Assembly: GCA_041653315.1 (NCBI GenBank)
Contig: JBAZFO010000046.1
Location: forward strand, 1 to 7,896
Direction of reading: 5' to 3'
DNA: 7,896 nt
Source of the DNA: Candidatus Micrarchaeia archaeon
GTDB lineage: Archaea > Micrarchaeota > Micrarchaeia > Anstonellales > JAHKLY01
Of this stretch, positions 1-7,022 are shown in pieces. The notes under the pieces were generated by a model. The model was given only the letters and a program-made list of their open reading frames with translations, was not told the origin of the DNA and searched no databases. Numbering within the stretch: position 1 is the stretch's first letter; every line of letters begins with the position of its first letter. The position numbers were made by a program, and so were the translations under genes.

Positions 1-1
1 A

Positions 2-175
2 AAAGATATAAACAATTTCCAAAGAATCATTAATATTATTGAGGATATTGGTGACGTGAGGAGCAAATTTACTCATTATAATTATATTAGCAAAACTTCC
101 CAAGATGATGTTATGTTCTTATTAATTTATTTTGGTCAATTTTTAAGGTGGTGTGAGGAATATGGATACATATAA
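2..175 (+). CDS. C-terminal end of a HEPN-like protein (5' partial)
   Basis: An open frame enters from the left edge and runs 57 codons to a TAA, so only the C-terminus is visible. It is alpha-helical in character. It contains DVRSKFTH, an R-x4-H motif (Arg at 59-61, His at 74-76), followed by a hydrophobic amphipathic helix (MFLLIYFGQFLRW) near the end. R-x4-6-H before a final helix is the catalytic signature of HEPN RNases. The local context, an acidic/hydrophobic helix and then 'RSKF-H', resembles the Apea-like HEPN group, where I recall forms such as YDIRSKIVHG. The next gene begins inside this one with a 14-nt overlap, so the two are probably co-transcribed and translationally coupled. 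With only 57 residues the family call is tentative. It could also be the helical tail of an abortive-infection protein of another family. It does not look like HsdS. Confidence 0.6.
   Translation, partial: KDINNFQRIINIIEDIGDVRSKFTHYNYISKTSQDDVMFLLIYFGQFLRWCEEYGYI
145..153 (+). promoter_or_regulatory. Ribosome binding site deciding the start of the DUF4209 gene
   Basis: AAGGTGGTG lies 8-10 nt before the ATG at 162. It is directly next to or overlapping the alternative in-frame GTG at 153, which therefore has no usable SD spacing. This favours ATG 162 over GTG 153. The site lies inside the last codons of the upstream gene, as expected for a coupled reinitiation start. Confidence 0.5.
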
Positions 176-2042
176 TCCTAAAGAATTAACTAAAAAAATT
201 GAAAAGATTCTAAACCAAGAATACGAAAGAGAATACCCTTACGAAATTGAAAAAGAATTAAACAATTTAGTTAAAATTGCAATTGAAAATAATGATGAAG
301 ACAACAAAACCAAGATATTGTGGGAAATTGACTTATTGAATAGAGTTATTGGGCATAGTGGATTGTACAATGGGAAAGAAGTTTCTGAAATCTCAAATAA
401 ATGGAAATATTATCTTGAAAATAAGGAATTCAAACCTTTTTCAAATCCTCCATTTTGTGAATGGTCTTCAGAAGCAATTGATTATTACAAAATTAGGTTT
501 GATAAAACAAATAGTTCTCTTTCAAAAGCAAGATATGCTTTTGCCATAATGGTTTTTAGTCATGACAAAAATAGAGTGGAATGGGTAAAAAAATCTATCG
601 AAAATTGGAAAAAAACAGCTGAAAAATATGTAAATAATGGAAAATATGCAGAGTTTTATGAGATTCCTCCATTTGCATACGATTTTGCATTGGGGTTGTG
701 CACATCATTTTCTTTAGAAGAATTATTTAAAGAGGTATTTCTATCTATCCATAATTCAATAATTGAAATAATTAATAATGGTGAAAATCGATGGCAATTA
801 GAGTTTTTTATTGTCGAAATTAAATACCTAAATAAAATTGATGATGAGACTATTAATAAAGAAAGCACATCTCAAATCAAAAATATAATCTCAGAAATAA
901 AAAGTAGAACTTATTCCCAATCTAAGTTTCATTTTTTGAGGACTTATTTAGATTTGTTAACGAATTATATTTGTGGTACCGAAGAAATATATGAAATAAA
1001 TAAAGAAATAGCTGAATCATTTATATTAGAATCTGAGGGTCAAACAGATTTTGGACTCAAAGTTAGTTTGTACGTTCAGTCGGTTAAAAAATACAAACAA
1101 ATGCAAAGCATGTTTAATAATCATCTGGAAATTAAAAAACGAATAGAAACTTTAACACAATCAATAAACGAATTCAAAAAATATGTTAAATATAAAACAA
1201 TTAGTGCTAAGCTTAATTTACCAAATGAAGAAATTGAAACTTATTTTCAGTTGTTAAAAACTAAAAATGAGGATCCGATAAAACTTTTGTTATCCGATTT
1301 ATATTTTATCCCTAATTATGAACTCTTTAAAACCAACACAGTTAAACAAAAGGAAGAAGGAGGATTGTTATTCATACTTCCTGTTGTGATCCATAGAAAT
1401 GGTTTGCCGGTAATACAGTACACAAACGAGGAGGAGATTTTTAAATATAAGGTGCGAAGTAATATACAATTTGCTCTTAAGTTGGGTGCGTTTATGTTAA
1501 ATGAAATATTATCAAAAATAGAAAAAGAAGGCAGCGTTAATACTTATAATTATTTAATAGAACTTGTTAATTCCAAAGAATTAGAAGATATTAAGCCTAC
1601 TCTAAAATATGGTTTTGAATACATTTTTATAGAACCTAAAAATTCCATTGCTGGTTTACATATAATTATTCCTTATTTTGAAGAAATCATAAGAAGGATT
1701 ATAATAAAATCTGGTAAAGTGGATCTTGTTTTAGAAAGCCATAAAGAAAAATATTTTAGAAAAATTGAATTGGGTACCTTATTAGTAGATGAAAATGTTA
1801 AAAACATCATTGGGGAAGATTTTCAAAAGTCTTTGAAAGTTTTGTTAACAGATACCGATCAAATGAATATGAGAAATGATCTTTTGCATGGTTTAGTGGC
1901 TTCTAATAAAATAACGGAGTCGGAAACCAAATTTTTTGGATTTTGTCTATTAAAATTAATTAAAATTTTACATGAGATGCCAGATTCCAACATTCAAAAT
2001 TGTCAACACAAAGATGATAACAATGAGAAAAGCGATAACTGA
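162..2042 (+). CDS. DUF4209 (HEPN-type, RNxxxHG) protein upstream of hsdR
   Basis: A 626-aa soluble protein with no signal peptide or membrane segment. The C-terminal part, about residues 498-580, matches DUF4209 as I know it. A helix of the type 'L..LIP.FE..IRR.I..SG' is followed by a leucine-rich stretch and then RNDLLHGL, the RNxxxHG signature, with Arg571, Asn572, His576 and Gly577. R-x4-H is also the catalytic signature of HEPN RNases. Near the N-terminus, residues 108-127 (YY-x2-R...SKARYAF) resemble the ARYA-type helix I recall in longer DUF4209 proteins. The roughly 350 residues between are helix-rich, possibly repeat-like, and unrecognised. Start: ATG 162 has an SD at good distance; a GTG at 153 would add three residues. 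The gene overlaps the preceding gene by 14 nt and hsdR by about 20 nt, so all three look like one operon. The inferred role is an RNase or toxin effector, or an accessory protein, tied to the type I restriction system. RNase activity is not demonstrated for this protein. Confidence 0.8.
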   Translation: MDTYNPKELTKKIEKILNQEYEREYPYEIEKELNNLVKIAIENNDEDNKTKILWEIDLLNRVIGHSGLYNGKEVSEISNKWKYYLENKEFKPFSNPPFCEWSSEAIDYYKIRFDKTNSSLSKARYAFAIMVFSHDKNRVEWVKKSIENWKKTAEKYVNNGKYAEFYEIPPFAYDFALGLCTSFSLEELFKEVFLSIHNSIIEIINNGENRWQLEFFIVEIKYLNKIDDETINKESTSQIKNIISEIKSRTYSQSKFHFLRTYLDLLTNYICGTEEIYEINKEIAESFILESEGQTDFGLKVSLYVQSVKKYKQMQSMFNNHLEIKKRIETLTQSINEFKKYVKYKTISAKLNLPNEEIETYFQLLKTKNEDPIKLLLSDLYFIPNYELFKTNTVKQKEEGGLLFILPVVIHRNGLPVIQYTNEEEIFKYKVRSNIQFALKLGAFMLNEILSKIEKEGSVNTYNYLIELVNSKELEDIKPTLKYGFEYIFIEPKNSIAGLHIIIPYFEEIIRRIIIKSGKVDLVLESHKEKYFRKIELGTLLVDENVKNIIGEDFQKSLKVLLTDTDQMNMRNDLLHGLVASNKITESETKFFGFCLLKLIKILHEMPDSNIQNCQHKDDNNEKSDN

Positions 2043-5000
2043 AGATGAGATTGAACAAGCCATGCTAGAACTGTTAAAAGAACAAGGTTACAAAGTGATC
2101 AATGGTCCAGTCATTGCACCTGAACCTGACGGAACAGAACCTGAAAGGGAAAGATACTCAGACGTTATTTTAAAAGATAGATTAAAACAAGCAATAAAGA
2201 AAATTAATCCAGAGTTACCAGAAGATGCTCACAATGATGCTATTAGAAAAATATTATCTTTTAATACTTCAAACATATTTAAAAACAATCAAATATTCCA
2301 TGATATGTTAATTAATGGTATTGACATTGAATACAAAAAAGGGTCAAGAATTGTTGGTGATAAAGTTTGGTTAATAGATTTCCAAAAACCAAACAATAAT
2401 GAATTCTTAGCAGTTAACCAATTTACAATTATAGAAAATAACAATAATAGGAGACCTGACGTTATTATTTTCATTAATGGATTACCATTAATAATTATAG
2501 AACTAAAAAATCCAGCTGATGACAAAGCTACTATTTGGTCAGCTTTTAACCAATTACAAACATATAAAGAAGAAATATCAAACATTTTCAATTATAATGA
2601 AATATTAATTTGTAGTGATGGAAATGAATCAAGAACAGGTACATCTACTTCTAATAAAGAAAGATTTATGCCTTGGAAAAGTATAAATGGTAAAACTTAT
2701 GATAAGATATCTGATAGTCAATTAGAAATAATGGTTAAAGGGATGTTAAATAAAGAAACATTAATTGATTTGATAAGATTTTTCATTGTTTTCAAAGGTG
2801 ACAGCAAAATATTATCTGCATATCATCAATACAATGCAACGAATAATGCATTTAAAAATACTCTTAAAGCAACTAAATCTAATCAAAAAGCAGGTATTGT
2901 TTGGCACACTCAAGGTTCAGGAAAAAGTCTTACCATGGCTTTTTATTCTGGAAAACTTATTCAAGCGTTAAACAATCCCACAATAGTAGTTTTAACAGAT
3001 AGAAACGATTTAGACGACCAATTGTTTAACACTTTTGCTGAATGTAACAATTTACTAAGACAAAAACCAAAACAAGCTAAATCTAGAGATAGTTTAAAAA
3101 AATTACTTAATGTTGATTCAGGGGGAGTAATATTTACCACAATCCAAAAGTTTTTTCCTGAAGAAAATAAACTTAAATTCCCTACTCTATCAGATAGAAA
3201 AAATATTATTGTAATCGCAGATGAAGCACATAGGAGTCAATATGGTTTTGATTTGAAAATGGATTTTGATAATAACTTAATGAGATATGGGTATGCGAAA
3301 TATATCAGAGATGCGTTACCTAATGCATCATTTATTGGATTTACAGGAACACCCATTGAACTTTCGGATAGAAGTACTCCTGCAGTTTTTGGTAATTATG
3401 TAGATGTTTATGATATTAAAAAATCAGTTAAAGATAATATGACTGTTCAAATTTATTATGAAAGTAGACTTGTTAAACTTGATCTTAAACCAGAAGAAGT
3501 ATTGAATATTGATCCAGATTTTGAAAAAGTTACAGAAGAAGAAAAAGAAGAAATTAAAGAAAGATTAAAAAGTAAATGGGCAAGATTAAAGGCAGTTGCA
3601 GGAACTGAAAAAAGATTAAAACGAATTGCTAAGGATATTGTTAAACATTTTGAAAATAGAATTATCAATCTTGAAGGTAAAGGAATGATTGTTTGCATGA
3701 GTAGACGGATTTGTGTAGAACTTTATGAGGAATTAATTAAATTAAGACCAGAATGGCATAGTAAAGAAGAGGATAATGGATTTATAAAGGTGGTAATGAC
3801 TGGATCTGCTACAGATCCGGTTAAATGGCAACAACACATTAGGAATAAAGAAAAAAGAAGGATGTTAGCAGATAGGATGAAAGATCCAAAAGACCCATTA
3901 AAATTAGTTATTGTATGTGATATGTGGTTAACTGGTTTTGATGTACCTTGTTTACATACAATGTATATTGATAAACCAATGGTGGGGCACACATTAATGC
4001 AAGCTATTGCCAGAGTTAATAGGGTTTATAAGGATAAACCAGGGGGATTAATTGTAGATTATATAGGAATTGCTAAATATCTCAAGGAAGCAATGAAAAT
4101 ATATACTGAAAGTGGAGGAAAAGGTAAACCAGTTTTCAAACAAGAAGAAGCTATAAAAGTGATGTTAAGCGAATATGAAATAATTAAGGACATATTTTAC
4201 CAATTTAATTATTTAAAATTCTTTGAAGGGAATAATAAAGATAAATTACGGATGATACCATTAGCAATGGAACATATATTAAAACAAGAAAATGGGAAAG
4301 AGAATTTTTTAAAACATACTAAAAAATTAAATAAGGCATTTGCATTATCTGTTCCATCAGATGAAGCTATAGAAATAAGGGATGAAATTGGTTTTTTTGA
4401 AGCTGTTAGATCAAGTATTGTTAAAAACACTTTAACTACTGAGATACCTACAGAAGAATTAGACAGTGCTATACAACAGATTGTATCAAAATCTATTGTT
4501 TCAGATAGAGTTGTTGATATCTTTCAAGCAGTGGGGATGAAAAAACCAGATATATCTTTATTATCAGACGAATTTTTAATTGAAGTTAAGGAAATGCCAC
4601 AAAAAAATCTTGCTTTTGAAGTTTTAAGAAAACTTCTTAATGATGAAATTAAAATTTATAAGAAAAAAAATCTTATCAAAAGTCGTTCTTTTGCAGAAAT
4701 GTTAGAAAAAACTATAAAGGAATATACTAATAAAAATATTGATTCTGCTGAAGTTATAGAGGAATTGATAAATATAGCAAAACAAATGCGTGAAGATGAA
4801 CAGAAAGGGAAAGAATTAGGCTTAACAGATGATGAAAAAGCATTTTATGACGCATTAGCAGATAATGAAAGTGCTACACAAGTATTAGGTGATGAAACCC
4901 TTATGATAATTGCTAAAGAACTACTTAAAACGTTAGATAAACAATTTACTGTTGATTGGACTATTAGAGAACATGTAAGAGCAAAATTGAGAATTGAGAT

Positions 5001-5100
5001 AAAACACATTCTTAGGAAATATGGTTATCCGCCTGACAAACAAATATTGGCAACTGAAACAGTACTTGAACAAGCAGAATTAATGGGGAAAAATAAATAA
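2023..5100 (+). CDS. hsdR: Type I restriction endonuclease subunit R (HsdR)
   Basis: The motor/nuclease subunit of a type I restriction-modification complex; with HsdM and HsdS it translocates unmodified DNA by ATP hydrolysis and cuts at a distance. It is 1025 aa, normal for the family. The N-terminus ITEDEIEQ...LLKEQGY is typical. The PD-(D/E)xK nuclease core is visible: Asp146 in RPDV, then Glu160 and Lys162 in ELK. SF2 helicase motifs follow: Walker A QGSGKS (Lys301), DEAH 400-403, TGTP 441-444, TGFD 637-640 and QAIARVNR 660-667. The C-terminal region resembles DUF3387 (YEIIKDIFYQFNYLKFF; IRDEIGFFEAVR). No motif is broken, so it should be active. Start: ATG 2023 gives MRKAITEDEIEQ and fits the family; in-frame ATGs at 2014 and 1972 would only add a non-conserved leader. 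It overlaps the DUF4209 gene by 20 nt. hsdM and hsdS are not in the window. The 3' end lies 2 nt from a convergent gene. Confidence 0.96.
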   Translation: MRKAITEDEIEQAMLELLKEQGYKVINGPVIAPEPDGTEPERERYSDVILKDRLKQAIKKINPELPEDAHNDAIRKILSFNTSNIFKNNQIFHDMLINGIDIEYKKGSRIVGDKVWLIDFQKPNNNEFLAVNQFTIIENNNNRRPDVIIFINGLPLIIIELKNPADDKATIWSAFNQLQTYKEEISNIFNYNEILICSDGNESRTGTSTSNKERFMPWKSINGKTYDKISDSQLEIMVKGMLNKETLIDLIRFFIVFKGDSKILSAYHQYNATNNAFKNTLKATKSNQKAGIVWHTQGSGKSLTMAFYSGKLIQALNNPTIVVLTDRNDLDDQLFNTFAECNNLLRQKPKQAKSRDSLKKLLNVDSGGVIFTTIQKFFPEENKLKFPTLSDRKNIIVIADEAHRSQYGFDLKMDFDNNLMRYGYAKYIRDALPNASFIGFTGTPIELSDRSTPAVFGNYVDVYDIKKSVKDNMTVQIYYESRLVKLDLKPEEVLNIDPDFEKVTEEEKEEIKERLKSKWARLKAVAGTEKRLKRIAKDIVKHFENRIINLEGKGMIVCMSRRICVELYEELIKLRPEWHSKEEDNGFIKVVMTGSATDPVKWQQHIRNKEKRRMLADRMKDPKDPLKLVIVCDMWLTGFDVPCLHTMYIDKPMVGHTLMQAIARVNRVYKDKPGGLIVDYIGIAKYLKEAMKIYTESGGKGKPVFKQEEAIKVMLSEYEIIKDIFYQFNYLKFFEGNNKDKLRMIPLAMEHILKQENGKENFLKHTKKLNKAFALSVPSDEAIEIRDEIGFFEAVRSSIVKNTLTTEIPTEELDSAIQQIVSKSIVSDRVVDIFQAVGMKKPDISLLSDEFLIEVKEMPQKNLAFEVLRKLLNDEIKIYKKKNLIKSRSFAEMLEKTIKEYTNKNIDSAEVIEELINIAKQMREDEQKGKELGLTDDEKAFYDALADNESATQVLGDETLMIIAKELLKTLDKQFTVDWTIREHVRAKLRIEIKHILRKYGYPPDKQILATETVLEQAELMGKNK

Positions 5101-5102
5101 AT

Positions 5103-5684
5103 TTAAATGTATTTTATATGTGATTTGATTTTATTAGATTTATAAAATAATACAATTAAACTATTTAGATAATATATAAAACTCCAGAACAAACCAATAA
5201 AAATTATATTTTTTAAAAGTAAATAGTCTCCTTCTAAATTTATAGGAACTGAATTAATAATTAAAAGAAGTATAATTAATAGTGTTGAAATAAAAAGTAT
5301 ATTATGTATATTTCTATCTTTTATAGAAGCGATTTCTTGGTAATATGCAATTTTATTTTCACAAATATCAATATTTTCTAAGTATTTTTTATTTTCAATG
5401 TTAGATTCTTCTTTTTTCTTTAATTCATGTATTCTCTTTTTTAATTCTTTTGTATCTTTTTCATTTAACTTTCTTAAACTTTCAGACACTTGATTAAGTA
5501 TCACTATCCCATAAAAAATTCCTACAAAAGTCAATAATGAACCAAGAAGTAGATTTAAGCTAGTTAAATCTATAGGTCCAGTATTAACATCATTAATATA
5601 AATAAGAGATATTACCATCAATAAAAAACAAATCCCCAAATTAAATTTATGCAATATGTCAACTAATTTTTCTATAAATGCCAT
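5103..5684 (-). CDS. Four-helix membrane protein with central coiled coil, unknown function
   Basis: A 193-aa protein I do not recognise. Predicted layout by eye: membrane segment 1 about residues 15-31, segment 2 about 42-62, a charged Lys/Glu-rich helix about 66-118 that looks like a coiled coil (LRKLNEKDTKELKKRIHELK), segment 3 about 127-146, segment 4 about 156-181, then a basic tail (YKSNKIKSHIKYI). By the positive-inside rule the coiled coil and both termini should face the cytoplasm, so the protein would be two membrane hairpins joined by a cytoplasmic coil. There is no SD before the ATG; the TATA-like element at 5706-5713 read on this strand sits about 25 nt upstream, so the mRNA is probably leaderless. 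It ends 2 nt from the hsdR stop in tail-to-tail orientation. Its function is unknown; a membrane partner or effector of the neighbouring defence locus is possible but only by position. Confidence 0.8.
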   Translation of the reverse strand: MAFIEKLVDILHKFNLGICFLLMVISLIYINDVNTGPIDLTSLNLLLGSLLTFVGIFYGIVILNQVSESLRKLNEKDTKELKKRIHELKKKEESNIENKKYLENIDICENKIAYYQEIASIKDRNIHNILFISTLLIILLLIINSVPINLEGDYLLLKNIIFIGLFWSFIYYLNSLIVLFYKSNKIKSHIKYI

Positions 5685-5705
5685 AACTTTTTTTAATTGT
5701 CAAAC

Positions 5706-5713
5706 TTTAAATA
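5706..5713. promoter_or_regulatory. Shared divergent TATA box (TTTAAATA)
   Basis: TTTAAATA read on the + strand is TATTTAAA on the - strand, with a TTTAAA palindrome as core. Purine/A-rich sequence resembling a BRE flanks both sides: TCAAAC before it on the + strand and GGAAAAC before it on the - strand. On the - strand its centre is about 25 nt before the membrane-protein ATG at 5684, the spacing expected for a leaderless archaeal transcript. On the + strand transcription would start near 5735, giving a short leader without SD to the lipoprotein ATG at 5751. A second candidate for the lipoprotein gene, ATAAAAAG at 5731-5738, would place transcription close to the alternative start at 5769. 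Bacterial -35/-10 pairs are not obvious here. Confidence 0.45.
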
Positions 5714-5750
5714 GTTTTCCAAAAAATCAAATAAAAAGTAATAAAAACTT

Positions 5751-6266
5751 ATGTTTCTCAATATATTTATGAAAAATAAATCAATTTTACTAATTGGGAT
5801 TTTAATTTTTGGATTATTTTTATTTGGTTGTATTAATCCAGAAAATAAAAATAATTATATGGTTCAGAATACAGAACTTAATGTTAATAAAATTAGTCCT
5901 ATCAATTCATTAAATATTGATTCTATTAGTTGCTCCTGGATTGGAAATAAAATAAGTTGTAGTGGGGATATTGTATCTTCCCTAGAAGAAAATCAATATA
6001 TTGAAAATTTAGGAATTGAAATGTCTTGTTACACAGTAGGAGAAGGTTGTGTAATTGGAAGTTCTGAAAAGAAAAATTTTGGAAAAACAACAGGAAAACA
6101 AATAATTCCTTTTAATTTAAAATGCGATTTATCAAATGAACTTATTAATTTATTAAATTTGAATAAAGAAAAAATATACGTGGAATTAGAAATATCTCAG
6201 ATGACTGAAGGAAAAGTTCAAATAGTTGGTGAAGATTCTGTTTGTTCAAAATATTCATTAAATTAA
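5751..6266 (+). CDS. Small exported lipoprotein with six conserved-looking cysteines
   Basis: A 171-aa protein of unknown function. The N-terminus has a basic stretch (MKNKS), a long hydrophobic core and a lipobox LFGC, with Cys27 the likely lipidated residue after cleavage by a lipoprotein signal peptidase or its archaeal equivalent. The mature part of about 145 residues holds six more cysteines (61, 70, 93, 100, 125, 165), compatible with three disulfides in an extracytoplasmic beta-rich fold. The first two lie in SCSWIGNKISCSG and the next two in MSCYTVGEGC. The start is uncertain. ATG 5751 gives the longest frame, while ATG 5769 (MKNKSILL) gives a more ordinary 20-residue signal sequence; neither has an SD. 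It is divergent from the coiled-coil membrane gene and 83 nt upstream of another membrane protein in the same direction. I infer that it is an envelope-anchored binding or accessory protein; no family is recognised. Confidence 0.8.
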   Translation: MFLNIFMKNKSILLIGILIFGLFLFGCINPENKNNYMVQNTELNVNKISPINSLNIDSISCSWIGNKISCSGDIVSSLEENQYIENLGIEMSCYTVGEGCVIGSSEKKNFGKTTGKQIIPFNLKCDLSNELINLLNLNKEKIYVELEISQMTEGKVQIVGEDSVCSKYSLN

Positions 6267-6303
6267 TTGAAAAAATGAATAAAAGATTAAATAAGATATA
6301 AGT

Positions 6304-6328
6304 TTTAAAATACAAAAACTATTTTAAA
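6304..6328. repeat. Perfect 9-bp inverted repeat with 7-nt spacer before the second membrane-protein gene
   Basis: TTTAAAATA at 6304-6312 is the exact reverse complement of TATTTTAAA at 6320-6328, separated by CAAAAAC. It lies in the 83-nt gap between the lipoprotein and the membrane protein gene, 12 nt before the SD. The left arm is also a fair TATA box placing transcription near 6333. It could be an operator or simply a chance result of very AT-rich sequence. The stem has no G-C pair, so a stable RNA hairpin is unlikely. Confidence 0.3.
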
Positions 6329-6349
6329 TTTTAAAAAAAGAGGGTAGGA

Positions 6350-6919
6350 ATGAAAGAAATTCATAAATATAGTTCTGTTATTATCGGAACACTTTTGGTA
6401 ATTTTTTTATTTGTTTTGTTTAATGCATTTACAGAAATAAAAATTGAAGAAACAAGAATAATTTTTGAAAGTAATAAAACACCTGAAGAATGTAATTTTA
6501 CAGATATTCCTACTATCCAATCTACAGTTAATATGGATAGAGAATGTAAAGCTTTTAATAATTTAAGGGAAACACAAGCGTATCTCCTTACAAAATTTAT
6601 TTTATTATTACTTATCTTATTCTCTTTATTCATGTTTATTAATTTAATTTACAGTTCATTTAAAAAATTCTCTGAAAACATTAAAAACAAAAAAAGAAAC
6701 AATTTATCAAAATACACTCTTAATTTTATAATAATATTAATTAATTTCTCTTTTTTAATTATTATATCTGCATATGCTACTACTTCTGGTCTTTATGAGT
6801 TTGAAGGAATAGAATTTTATTACCTATGTAATATGTATTTTATATTATATTTTTTTATTGGAACAATTGTAGTTTTATCAATAATATTACCAGACTTGCA
6901 TGAAAAAAATATTTTTTGA
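6350..6919 (+). CDS. Four-helix integral membrane protein, unknown function
   Basis: A 189-aa hydrophobic protein with no family I recognise. Membrane segments by eye: about residues 8-27, 78-101, 121-142 and 157-180. Between segments 1 and 2 is a hydrophilic loop of about 50 residues with two cysteines (48 and 66) and several acidic residues. The short loop between segments 2 and 3 is strongly basic (FKKFSENIKNKKRN), so it should be cytoplasmic, which puts the larger cysteine loop outside, where a disulfide is possible. The start is well supported: AGAGGGTAGGA stands just before the ATG, a much better SD than at the two neighbouring genes. It follows the lipoprotein gene in the same direction after 83 nt, so the two may be expressed together, although an own promoter candidate exists in the gap. 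The role is unknown; the pairing with a lipoprotein suggests an envelope module. Confidence 0.8.
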   Translation: MKEIHKYSSVIIGTLLVIFLFVLFNAFTEIKIEETRIIFESNKTPEECNFTDIPTIQSTVNMDRECKAFNNLRETQAYLLTKFILLLLILFSLFMFINLIYSSFKKFSENIKNKKRNNLSKYTLNFIIILINFSFLIIISAYATTSGLYEFEGIEFYYLCNMYFILYFFIGTIVVLSIILPDLHEKNIF

Positions 6920-6935
6920 AATACTTTTATTTTAA
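6912..6935 (+). terminator. T-rich tracts, candidate archaeal-type terminator
   Basis: A run of six T overlaps the stop codon of the second membrane protein gene and is followed by ACTTTTATTTTAA. Archaeal RNA polymerase commonly stops at such U-tracts without a hairpin, and no GC-rich stem is present here. The signal is weak because T-runs are frequent throughout this window. Confidence 0.3.
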
Positions 6936-7022
6936 CCCTTTCAATTTTTCCATGAAAATCTTCTGGACTTCTGGGTCTTGCATAAGCGCATTCATTACTT
7001 CATCTGCTTCATGGCGCTTTTC
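6927..7022 (-). pseudogene. Remnant of the 3' end of a lost gene
   Basis: On the - strand a frame of 31 codons runs to a TAA at 6929-6927. Its peptide looks genuinely coding: charged, helical, ending VQKIFMEKLKGLK. Upstream it is closed by a TAA at 7025-7023 and I find no continuation in other frames. The patch is visibly richer in G and C (about 40% by hand count) and uses codons such as CGC, GCG, CTT, GAC and GTC that are scarce in the surrounding genes, so it differs in origin from its neighbours. No start codon with an RBS is present; the first in-frame ATG would leave only 22 residues. Most likely it is the tail of a deleted gene or a gene 3' end left by an insertion. I cannot name the family. 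A very small functional gene is possible but less likely. Confidence 0.4.

Noticed and set aside
153..161. GTG at 153 as start of the DUF4209 gene
   Set aside because: It adds only three residues and leaves virtually no spacing from the AAGGTGG ribosome binding site, while ATG 162 has normal spacing.
349..549. Short + strand frames nested in other frames (also 2786-2971)
   Set aside because: They are internal to long genes in another frame, low in complexity and without start signals.
656..868. Antisense open frame inside the DUF4209 gene
   Set aside because: It is a hydrophobic shadow frame opposite a well-supported coding frame, with no RBS or promoter; the same holds for the antisense frames within hsdR near 2289-2591, 3456-3698, 3723-3992 and 4209-4430 and opposite the membrane gene at 6361-6633.
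1972..2022. N-terminal extension of HsdR from ATG 1972
   Set aside because: The added 17 residues (MRCQIPTFK...) do not resemble HsdR N-termini, and family similarity begins right after ATG 2023.
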